Source: Phycisphaerales bacterium UBA6054 (GTDB lineage Bacteria; Planctomycetota; Phycisphaerae; Phycisphaerales; UBA1924). From it: a DNA stretch of 16,231 nucleotides. The notes beneath the pieces are model-generated. The model ran no database searches. It was not told where the DNA came from and saw only the letters and a list, made by a program, of their open reading frames with translations. This document shows, piece by piece, positions 1 through 6,246 of the stretch (positions are counted from its first letter, which is position 1; every line of letters starts with the position of its first letter). Position numbers and translations under genes: made by a program. The stretch is taken from positions 1-16,231 of the forward strand of contig DIYM01000063.1 of assembly GCA_002429045.1 (NCBI GenBank), in the 5' to 3' direction.

Positions 1-65
1 CATGAGGCGGGCGCCGGGTGGGTGGAGATTCGAGCCGCGCACCCGGCAAGCCCGCCCCGATGCCC

Positions 66-71
66 TATGAT
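66..71 (+). promoter_or_regulatory. Candidate -10 box (TATGAT) for the DUF4442 gene
   Basis: TATGAT ends 8 nt before the TTG start at 80. No Shine-Dalgarno and no clear -35 hexamer is visible. The spacing matches the TANNNT-before-start pattern seen at five other genes here, which suggests a leaderless or nearly leaderless mRNA. It is weaker than the others because the start codon itself is uncertain. Confidence 0.4.
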
Positions 72-79
72 GGATCGAG

Positions 80-838
80 TTGGACAAGACCGGTGAAGCC
101 ATCCTGAACTCCGCCGAACCCGCGTCCGAATCCCGGGTGGAGGGTGTGCCAGAGAACGGTCCGAAGGGCGATGACGCCCCGCCCGCGGGTGATGCTCTGG
201 ACGGCGCGTCTGCCCGAGAGCCCAGACGATCCAAGCCCAAGCTCTCGATGATGGACCGCGTGGATATCTTCGTCAGCAAGCTGAGCACGCGGAGCAACTT
301 CTGGAACCGCATCTGCTCGATGATCTGGCTTCCCTACGCCGCCAAATCGGGCATCACGATGAAGCAGGTGGACGACAACACCTTCCGGGCGGTGCTCCCG
401 TTCCGCCGGTTCAACCGCAACTGGTACAACGCGATGGCGGGGGCGGCCCTGCTGGGCAACTCCGAGATCGCCGGCGGCTCCTGGGTGTTCCGCTACGTCG
501 GGGGCGACTACACCGTCGTCTGCAAGCATCTGGAGTACACCTTCCGACGCCCGTGCCTCGGTCCGGCTGAGTACCGGATCACGCCGCGTGAGGATATCGA
601 GCAACTCATCGCGCGGGGCACCGAGTTCAACATCACCCTCGACATGGACATCGTCCAACTCGTGCCCGACTACTCGGCCAAGGAGCGGGCCAAGCAGGAA
701 GCCAAGCCGAAGTCCGAGCGCACGCTCAAAGAACGGCTCGGCGGGCGAGAAAAGCGCGTCGGACGCTGCAACGCGACCTTCCATGTCACCCCCAAGCAGC
801 ACCAGAAGAGCAAGGGGCGGACATACCGCAGCGGCTGA
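80..838 (+). CDS. DUF4442 / PaaI-like hotdog-fold protein
   Basis: A 252-residue protein that looks like a DUF4442 member of the hotdog thioesterase superfamily. Residues about 70-240 fit the family pattern: a WLPYAAKSGI stretch near 83-92, the hallmark FNRNWYNAMAGAALL at 111-125, and a KHLEYTFRRPCLGPAEY stretch at 149-165. Relatives are small acyl-thioesterase-like proteins, but no substrate can be read from the sequence. Residues 1-56 are acidic, low-complexity and rich in A, P, E and D, so they are probably disordered. The TTG at 80 is the first start after the in-frame stop at 68. A GTG at 137 or the ATG pair at 248-253 are alternatives that would shed the disordered leader, but codon usage already looks coding from 80. 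The C-terminus is lysine/arginine-rich. The membrane-protein gene follows after 50 nt and is probably co-transcribed. Confidence 0.75.
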   Translation: MDKTGEAILNSAEPASESRVEGVPENGPKGDDAPPAGDALDGASAREPRRSKPKLSMMDRVDIFVSKLSTRSNFWNRICSMIWLPYAAKSGITMKQVDDNTFRAVLPFRRFNRNWYNAMAGAALLGNSEIAGGSWVFRYVGGDYTVVCKHLEYTFRRPCLGPAEYRITPREDIEQLIARGTEFNITLDMDIVQLVPDYSAKERAKQEAKPKSERTLKERLGGREKRVGRCNATFHVTPKQHQKSKGRTYRSG

Positions 839-871
839 TCCCGCTCCCTTCCCACGCACCAGGCCGCACCC

Positions 872-892
872 ATGATGAGCGAACCCGGATGA
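872..892 (+). other. Six-codon mini-ORF duplicating the next gene's start
   Basis: ATG ATG AGC GAA CCC GGA TGA encodes MMSEPG. Its TGA overlaps the ATG of the next gene in the configuration ATGA (889-892). The bases ATGAGCGAACCCG occur at 875-887 and again at 889-901, so the start region is a near-perfect tandem duplication. It may be a slippage relic, or a tiny leader that couples translation into the downstream gene. Only the sequence arrangement is certain. Confidence 0.4.
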
Positions 893-2163
893 GCGAACCC
901 GCATCACCCGCCGACCATCCGGCAACCGCCAAAGACCCGGCCGCGCATCCGGCGCACCACCCGCTGCTCTGGGCGGCCTACTTGGCATGCTCGTGGACAT
1001 GGTGCATCGGCATGTTCCTGCCCGCGTTGCTGATCCGCGACGCGGGCTGGATGGGCTACGCCGTGTTCTTCGTGCCCAACGTGGTGGGCGCCGGGCTCAT
1101 GGGGTTCGTGCTGCGCTCACCGGAGGCCGCCGCGGCGATCGCCCGCAACCATGCGGGCATGGCCCGCCTGTTCTCGGCGGTCACCATCGCGTACCACATC
1201 TTCTGGTTCGCCTGGGTCGCATCGTTTATCCGCGACGCGTTCCCGATCGGCGACACCTGGGTGATGATCGCCGCGGCGCTCGGCATCGCGTTCGCCATCA
1301 CCTCCGGGCGGGTTGTCCGCTTCGGGGCCGCACCAAGGGCGGCCGCCGTGCTCTGGCTGGTCGGGCTGGGCACCATCGTCTACGCGTTGCTCACGCCCAC
1401 CTCGCTCGACCCGAGCACCGCCCGCATGATCGCCCTCGGGACCGATGCCACGCACGCGGCGTGGCTGCTCCCGGTCACCGTGTTCGGGTTCATGCTCTGC
1501 CCATACCTGGACCTGACCTTCCTGCTGGCGCGCCGGTCGGCGCCCGGGATCAACGGCGGGCGGATCGCGTTCGGCGTCGGGTTCTGGATCTTGTTCCCCG
1601 TCATGGTCGGGCTGACCGCGGTCTACTCCGGCCCGCTCATCGCGATCCTGGAAGGTCGCGGGCCTGCCTCGGTTGAGCCCGCTGTCGGTGCGGCGATCCT
1701 CCTCCACATGATCGTCCAGTGGGTGTTCACGGTTCGTGTCCACTCCGATCGTTTGTTCAGCCCCATCGGTTCGATCGCGCCCGCGACCGACGAGGATCGA
1801 GGCCGGCAACTGTGGGACCATCCGATCCCGGTCGCGGCCATCGTGTTTGGAGCGCTGGGAGCCGGGCTGCTCGGTGTGTTCGCTGCATCGCTCCCCAGCC
1901 ATGCCGGCATGTCCGCCGGCGAGATCATCTACCGCGGGTTCCTAGGCGCGTACGGGCTTCTGTTCCCGGTGTATGTCTGGGCGAGGATGGTCCCCCGAAC
2001 CCGCCGACCGACCAACGCCGCGTGGGTGGCGGCGTGTGTCCTCGCGGCTCCGTTTTACTGGATGGGCTTCGTCGAGCGAGAGGGCGTCTGGCTCGTGCCG
2101 GGCATCCTGATCGCGATCCTGGTGCCGCTCGCGAAGCGTGAATCGGCTGTCGGTTCTGACTAG
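889..2163 (+). CDS. Polytopic membrane protein, possibly LeuT-fold/SSS-like
   Basis: A 424-residue, strongly hydrophobic protein with roughly ten predicted membrane segments, which places it in the inner membrane. The first 26 residues are hydrophilic and rich in A, P and H. The stretch from about residue 28 to 75 (AAYLACSWTWCIGMFLPALL, then a second helix through GAGLMGFV) has the look of the first two helices of sodium/solute symporters or other LeuT-fold carriers. GFMLCPYLDLTFLLARR, near residues 200-216, could be a broken-helix region. No substrate can be named, and a non-transporter integral membrane protein is not excluded. The ATG at 889 has no Shine-Dalgarno and lies inside the duplicated start region. 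It follows the DUF4442 gene by 50 nt on the same strand. Its stop overlaps that of queG on the other strand. Confidence 0.7.
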   Translation: MSEPASPADHPATAKDPAAHPAHHPLLWAAYLACSWTWCIGMFLPALLIRDAGWMGYAVFFVPNVVGAGLMGFVLRSPEAAAAIARNHAGMARLFSAVTIAYHIFWFAWVASFIRDAFPIGDTWVMIAAALGIAFAITSGRVVRFGAAPRAAAVLWLVGLGTIVYALLTPTSLDPSTARMIALGTDATHAAWLLPVTVFGFMLCPYLDLTFLLARRSAPGINGGRIAFGVGFWILFPVMVGLTAVYSGPLIAILEGRGPASVEPAVGAAILLHMIVQWVFTVRVHSDRLFSPIGSIAPATDEDRGRQLWDHPIPVAAIVFGALGAGLLGVFAASLPSHAGMSAGEIIYRGFLGAYGLLFPVYVWARMVPRTRRPTNAAWVAACVLAAPFYWMGFVEREGVWLVPGILIAILVPLAKRESAVGSD

Positions 2164-3137
2164 ATCGGCCCGGGCGGGTTGTTGTTCAGGGCGATCGACG
2201 CGTTCCGTTGCATCATGCCGAGTTTGGCTCGCTTCATCGCGCTGCCGCGGAACGCCGCACGCCGATCGTCCTCGGTCCAGCCGATGACGTCCAGCAGGTC
2301 GAATCGGTCCCGCTCGGCTCGGTACGCCGGGTTGGCGGGGTTGCCCATCGGAGGCTCGGGCTTGGGCGAGTTGTGCGGGCAGACCTCCTGGCAGACGTCG
2401 CAGCCGAAGATCCAGTCGCCCATTCTGCTCTGCAGATCGGGGTCGATCGGGGAGCGATGCTCGATGGTCAGGTAGCTGATGCAACGCCGGGCGTCCACCG
2501 AGTAGGGCGTGATGGCGTCGGTGGGGCACGCGTCGATGCAGCGGGTGCACGAGCCGCAGTGGTCGGTCTCGATCGTCTGGGATTCGGGCGGTGTCAACTC
2601 CATGGTGGTGAGGATCCCGCCCAGCAGGAAGTAGCTGCCCACCTTGGGGTGGATGAGAAGGGTGTGCTTTCCGATCCAGCCGAGCCCCGCGCGGAGCGCG
2701 AGCTCGCGTTCCATAACCGGCGCGGTGTCCGTGAACACGCGGAAATCGGCTGTCGGTTGTTCCGCGCGGAACCGATCGGCGAGTTTCATCAGACGTTTCT
2801 TGAGGACCGTGTGGTAGTCGCGTCCCCGGCAATACCGCGCGATCCTGCCTTCGCCCGGCTTCAGCGCTGGATCCAGATTGTTGTCGCGTGTCGCGTAGAG
2901 ATCGGCAACGAGGATCGCGGACTTGGCGTTCTCGAGCACCCCGGCGGGGTCGGCCCGGAGTTCGGCGTGCTCTTCGAGGTATCCCATCTCGCCGTGCTTG
3001 CCCTCGGCGAGCCACTCCAGCAACTCCGCCCGGCGGTCGCTGGGGCGTGCGTCGGCGATGCCCGCGAGGGCAAACCCAAGATCCTCGCACATCGCGAGGA
3101 TGGATTCGGTCAGGGATGGGTCCGATGGGCCGGGCAT
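2160..3137 (-). CDS. queG: tRNA epoxyqueuosine reductase QueG
   Basis: A 325-residue cytoplasmic protein matching QueG, the cobalamin- and Fe-S-dependent enzyme that reduces epoxyqueuosine to queuosine in the wobble position of GUN-anticodon tRNAs. Visible marks are the catalytic-region motif DTAPVMERELA around 137-147 followed by GLGWIGKHTLL. The first 4Fe-4S site is CGSCTRCIDACP (Cys194, 197, 200, 204), and the second is in CDVCQEVCP (Cys246, 249, 253), with Cys219 also available. The family motif FRGSAMKRAKLGMMQRN is near residues 296-312. The protein ends just after this, so it lacks the HEAT-like C-terminal extension of longer QueGs such as that of Bacillus. I chose the ATG at 3137, 10 nt after the kynU stop. 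A GTG at 3176 would add 13 residues and overlap kynU. It is the last gene of the kynA-kynU-queG operon, with no obvious metabolic link to the other two. Confidence 0.92.
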   Translation of the reverse strand: MPGPSDPSLTESILAMCEDLGFALAGIADARPSDRRAELLEWLAEGKHGEMGYLEEHAELRADPAGVLENAKSAILVADLYATRDNNLDPALKPGEGRIARYCRGRDYHTVLKKRLMKLADRFRAEQPTADFRVFTDTAPVMERELALRAGLGWIGKHTLLIHPKVGSYFLLGGILTTMELTPPESQTIETDHCGSCTRCIDACPTDAITPYSVDARRCISYLTIEHRSPIDPDLQSRMGDWIFGCDVCQEVCPHNSPKPEPPMGNPANPAYRAERDRFDLLDVIGWTEDDRRAAFRGSAMKRAKLGMMQRNASIALNNNPPGPI

Positions 3138-3147
3138 CGCGACCCCG

Positions 3148-4431
3148 TCAGCCCGCCCTGCTCGCCGAGAGGACACCGGCGACCCGCTCGGCGGCTTCGA
3201 GGAGCTGGTCCTGGGTGTTCAGCAGATCCGGGCAGAGCCTCACGAACCACGGAGACCCGGCCGGGCTGGGGCGGGCATCGGAGTTCACCCCGGCCTGCTT
3301 GAGACGGGCGGTGGCATCGGGCCCGTCGTCGGCGGGGATCAGCAGGTAGTTGCCGTGCGCTTCGGGCGAGCCGTCGATCAGCCGGGTTGGCACGCCGCGG
3401 TCGTGGAGCGCCTCCCGGAGGAACGCCAGTTGCCCGAGCGTGTAGGCGCGGAGCCGATCGACCCCGAGGGCCAGCGTCAACTCCAGCCCGGCGCGGGCCT
3501 GGTAGTACGTCAGGATCGGCGGGGTGGCTTCGAGCCAGGCGTCACCGCCCGCGGCGTACTCCGGCAGGTCGGATCGCCTGTACGCGAAGGGCTCGGCTTT
3601 GGCGAACCAACCGGTGTCGACCGATGCCGGTCCGTCGGGTTCGGGCACGCCTGCCGGTCCGAGCATGGAATCGGCGAGCGCGAGCCAGCAGGCCCCGGCC
3701 ATCCCGCGGGTGTACTTGTAGTTGCCCCCGATCATCGCGTCGCAGCCGAGATCGTCCATGGATTCGGGCAGCACCCCGGCCGAGTGATACGCATCGACCA
3801 GGACGCGCGCGCCGATCTGATGCGCACGCACGATCACCCGCTCGATGCCCCCGAGCAGTTGACCGGTCGAGAAGATCACACGGCTGACCACGACCAGCTC
3901 GGTGCCGGGTTCGATCCTCTTGACGATCTCATCCGCGTCGAAGCGGGCGTTCTGGCCGCACGGCACGTAGGACACGCGGGCTTTGCCCCGGTGTGCGTAG
4001 GCGCGGAGCACGAAGTCGATCGAGTCGAACTCGCCGCCGGTGGCGACCACACGCGGGCACTCGCTGGGCAGCGCATTGAGGACGGCGCGGAGACCTTGGG
4101 CCGCCGACGATTTCGGGACAACGGCCTTCGGATCGGCACGCCCGATGAGCCGTGCGATGCGGGCGCGGTAGGCATCCCGCTCATCGAGCCAAGGGCCCCA
4201 CGCGCCATCCATATCTGCGTACCAAAGGTCCATCGCTTCTTGCACGTCTTGCGACGAAGCGTCGAGCGGGCGACCGAGCGAGTGGTTTGCAAGATAGATC
4301 TCGTTCGTCCGGGCGTCGCGTTTCAGCACGCGACTGAACAACGGGTGCAGATGCTCAACGACCGCGGGCTCGTTGAGCGCTGCTGACCCGACGCGTTCAA
4401 CCGCCGCCCGGATGGTCTCGATCGTGCACAT
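3148..4431 (-). CDS. kynU: Kynureninase-like PLP enzyme (KynU)
   Basis: A 427-residue fold-type I PLP enzyme of the kynureninase branch of the class V aminotransferases. Kynureninase cleaves kynurenine to anthranilate and alanine. Sequence marks are NHSLGRPL at 49-56 (cf. the family GNSLG), PWLDERDAY near 80-88, the PLP-binding DAYHSAG at 213-219 with Asp213 and His216, and the Schiff-base lysine Lys239 in GGNYKYTRG. Further along are a GWF segment and the substrate-end motif ATPPILTYY. The match is convincing but divergent, since the usual SYKYLN-GPG is replaced by NYKYTRGMAG. A related kynureninase-like aminotransferase is therefore possible. The ATG at 4431 is chosen over the longer open frame because it lies 2 nt after the kynA stop and has a GGAG 8 nt upstream. 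Linkage to kynA strongly supports a role in tryptophan catabolism. Confidence 0.82.
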   Translation of the reverse strand: MCTIETIRAAVERVGSAALNEPAVVEHLHPLFSRVLKRDARTNEIYLANHSLGRPLDASSQDVQEAMDLWYADMDGAWGPWLDERDAYRARIARLIGRADPKAVVPKSSAAQGLRAVLNALPSECPRVVATGGEFDSIDFVLRAYAHRGKARVSYVPCGQNARFDADEIVKRIEPGTELVVVSRVIFSTGQLLGGIERVIVRAHQIGARVLVDAYHSAGVLPESMDDLGCDAMIGGNYKYTRGMAGACWLALADSMLGPAGVPEPDGPASVDTGWFAKAEPFAYRRSDLPEYAAGGDAWLEATPPILTYYQARAGLELTLALGVDRLRAYTLGQLAFLREALHDRGVPTRLIDGSPEAHGNYLLIPADDGPDATARLKQAGVNSDARPSPAGSPWFVRLCPDLLNTQDQLLEAAERVAGVLSASRAG

Positions 4432-4433
4432 GC

Positions 4434-5264
4434 TCACAGCTCCGTCCGGACATCCCAGAGCTCGGGGAAGAACTGGTGATCGACCATCTTGCGGAGGAAG
4501 TTGGCGCCCGAAGACCCGCCGGTGCCGGCTTTGAAACCGATGACTCGCATCACGACCTTGAGATGCCGGAACCGCCAGAGCGCGACCTGCTCTTCGAGGT
4601 CGACGAGCTTCTCGCACATCTCGTAGGCGTCCCAGTGCTTGGCGGTGTCGGTGTAGATGGACTTGAAGACCGCGGTGACCCGAGGGTCGGGTTCGTGGGC
4701 GGTCGTGACGTCCTGGTCGAGAACTCCCCGCGGGATGGGCATGCCGCGTCGGGCGAGGTGGGCGAGGAACGACCGATAGATCCCTGGAGCATGCAGGGCA
4801 TCGGTCAGTTGCTTGGTCGCGTCGGCATCGTGGGCGTGGACCTTGAGCATCCGGGCGTCCTTGTTGCCCAGCAGGAACTCGACCGTCCGGTACTGCACGG
4901 ACTGAAACCCCGATGCGTGCCCGAGCGTGTCGCGGAACTGGATGTACTCGGACGGCGTCAGCGTGGCGAGCACCGACCACTGGTCGATGAGCTGGCTGAA
5001 GATGTGCTTGACGCGTGCGAGGATCTTGAACGCCGGTTCGAGCTCGTCATTGTCGATGTGGTCGAGCACGGCGGTGAGCTCGTGGATCACCAGCCTGAAC
5101 CACAGCTCGGTGGTCTGGTGGATGATGATGAACAGCATCTCGTCGTGATGGTCCGACCGGGGGTGCTGGCTGGCGAGCAGCGTGCCGAGCCCGAGATAGC
5201 CCGAGTAGGTCATCTCGTTCTTCAGGTCGGTGTGGATGCCGGATTCCATCTCGCGTCGGGTCAT
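4434..5264 (-). CDS. kynA: Tryptophan 2,3-dioxygenase
   Basis: A 276-residue haem dioxygenase that opens the indole ring of L-tryptophan to give N-formylkynurenine, the first step of the kynurenine pathway. The whole family signature is present. Residues 20-56 run from YSGYLGL to FIIIHQTTELWFR, with His49 at the substrate-side position. ASGFQSVQYRTVEFLLG spans 117-133, with Arg111 just before it. The haem-side motif RFRHLKVVMRVIGFKAGTGG spans 231-250, with His234 as the likely proximal ligand and Thr248 as the expected substrate contact. Length and start fit bacterial TDOs. The ATG at 5264 has no Shine-Dalgarno but has TATCCT 5 nt upstream, so the operon mRNA is probably leaderless. kynU follows after 2 nt. 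The functional partner kynurenine formamidase is not seen nearby. Confidence 0.96.
   Translation of the reverse strand: MTRREMESGIHTDLKNEMTYSGYLGLGTLLASQHPRSDHHDEMLFIIIHQTTELWFRLVIHELTAVLDHIDNDELEPAFKILARVKHIFSQLIDQWSVLATLTPSEYIQFRDTLGHASGFQSVQYRTVEFLLGNKDARMLKVHAHDADATKQLTDALHAPGIYRSFLAHLARRGMPIPRGVLDQDVTTAHEPDPRVTAVFKSIYTDTAKHWDAYEMCEKLVDLEEQVALWRFRHLKVVMRVIGFKAGTGGSSGANFLRKMVDHQFFPELWDVRTEL
4440..4443 (-). promoter_or_regulatory. Ribosome-binding site of kynU
   Basis: GGAG on the minus strand lies 8 nt upstream of the ATG at 4431 and inside the last codons of kynA. It supports this start over the longer open frame and fits translation initiation within an operon mRNA. Confidence 0.55.
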
Positions 5265-5269
5265 GGGGG

Positions 5270-5275
5270 AGGATA
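5270..5275 (-). promoter_or_regulatory. Candidate -10 box (TATCCT) of the kynA-kynU-queG operon
   Basis: TATCCT on the minus strand ends 5 nt before the kynA ATG, separated only by a run of C. Transcription from it would begin at or next to the start codon. No Shine-Dalgarno is present and no -35 hexamer is convincing. It lies in the 133-bp gap shared with the divergent TIM-barrel gene. Confidence 0.5.
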
Positions 5276-5367
5276 GGGACCAGACGGGGGTGGTCGCTGC
5301 GGGGGTTCGGCCGTGGTCATGCGAGCGTCGGTGGATGCCGCGAGTCTCCGGTCCCTTCCTCGGCCGC

Positions 5368-5373
5368 TACACT
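5368..5373 (+). promoter_or_regulatory. Candidate -10 box (TACACT) of the TIM-barrel gene
   Basis: TACACT lies 24 nt before the ATG at 5398, so the transcript would have a short leader of about 17-18 nt that includes the ribosome-binding site. No good -35 was found. Unlike the leaderless candidates, this gene keeps a Shine-Dalgarno. Confidence 0.35.
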
Positions 5374-5383
5374 TGGGGTCAAC

Positions 5384-5389
5384 CGAGGA
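5384..5389 (+). promoter_or_regulatory. Ribosome-binding site of the TIM-barrel gene
   Basis: CGAGGA with 8 nt spacing to the ATG at 5398. It fixes the start at MKIAFSTVCC rather than further upstream in the same open frame. Confidence 0.55.
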
Positions 5390-5397
5390 ACCCACCG

Positions 5398-6246
5398 ATG
5401 AAGATCGCTTTTTCGACCGTCTGCTGCCCGGAACTGAGTGTTGAGGATGCGGTCGCGTCCGCCGCCCGGTGGGGGTTTCAGGGGCTCGAGACCCGGTTGG
5501 TCCCCAGCGGCCCGGGCGCGAGCGCCCTGAACTGTGACCCGATGTCGATCCCGCCGGGAGAACTGCACGATCTCTTCGAGGACGCCGGGGTTGACCCGGT
5601 GGGTCTGGCGACGGGCATCACGTTCGATAAGCAGGTTTGGCCGCCGGTCGTGGGCCGGTTGTTCCAGAGCGAAGAGATCGGTGTGCCCGAGACCAAGGCG
5701 GTCGTGGCGCACGCCGCCGAAGCCGGCATCCCGTTCGTTCGTGTGTTCGGCGAGCGACTCGCCGGGGGCGAGCCGGCGGCGTGGGGCTGGCGACGGATCA
5801 GCGAGCGTCTGACGCTCGGCGCCCAAACGGCTCGGAACACCACCACCCGGGTGCTGATCGAGAACTCTGGGTCGTTCGCTCGGGCCTCGGATCTCAAGCA
5901 GTTGCACGATCTCGTGGGGCGTCCGTTCCTCGCCATGAGCTACAGCGTGCTGGCGGCGGTCCGGGAGGGCGAGTGCCCGATGTCCGCGGTCGAGTCGATC
6001 CTGCCCAACACGGAGGTGATCCGTATCGGTGATATCGCGGAAGACGGCCGTCCGGTTCCGCTGGGCGAAGGCACCCTTCCCATCGAACCATTCATGGCAC
6101 GCCTGAAAGGGCTGGGATACCGCGGGTGGATCGTCTACGAATACCCGCGACTCTGGCGGAGCGAACTGCAGGAGGCCGATGCGATCCTGCCGCGGGTCGC
6201 CGAGAAGCTCTACAGGTGGGTTGGACGAACGCCCGCGACCGTGTGA
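5398..6246 (+). CDS. Sugar phosphate isomerase/epimerase-like TIM-barrel protein
   Basis: A 282-residue protein of the xylose-isomerase-like TIM-barrel superfamily. It opens with the typical first strand MKIAFSTVCCPELSVEDAV, followed by WGFQGLETRL at 25-34. LIENSG at 153-158 supplies Glu155, and GYRGWIVYEYP at 240-250 supplies Glu248. Both align with the two glutamates that normally hold the divalent metal. The other usual ligands look replaced. The D-x-x-H segment reads AMSYSV at about 179-184, and the position of the VHVKD histidine reads IRIGD (208-212). Catalysis may be altered or lost. No substrate can be given. The start is set by a CGAGGA ribosome-binding site. It is divergent from kynA, and its TGA abuts the stop of the MBL hydrolase. 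Confidence 0.82.
   Translation: MKIAFSTVCCPELSVEDAVASAARWGFQGLETRLVPSGPGASALNCDPMSIPPGELHDLFEDAGVDPVGLATGITFDKQVWPPVVGRLFQSEEIGVPETKAVVAHAAEAGIPFVRVFGERLAGGEPAAWGWRRISERLTLGAQTARNTTTRVLIENSGSFARASDLKQLHDLVGRPFLAMSYSVLAAVREGECPMSAVESILPNTEVIRIGDIAEDGRPVPLGEGTLPIEPFMARLKGLGYRGWIVYEYPRLWRSELQEADAILPRVAEKLYRWVGRTPATV

Noticed and set aside
67..96. ATG ATG at 67-72 as a start for the first gene
   Set aside because: It is in a different frame from the DUF4442 sequence and reaches a stop at 94-96.
2208..4386. Long plus-strand open frames (2208-3302 and 2923-4386) opposite queG and kynU
   Set aside because: They mirror strongly supported minus-strand enzymes, have no family motifs or start signals, and are expected from high GC content.
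4432..4980. N-terminal extension of the kynU frame to 4980
   Set aside because: The extension overlaps kynA out of frame and is arginine/histidine-rich; the ATG at 4431 has a GGAG and lies 2 nt after the kynA stop.
4476..5276. Plus-strand open frame opposite kynA
   Set aside because: It is the complement of an unmistakable tryptophan dioxygenase; composition is D/E/G/V-rich as expected of an antisense frame.
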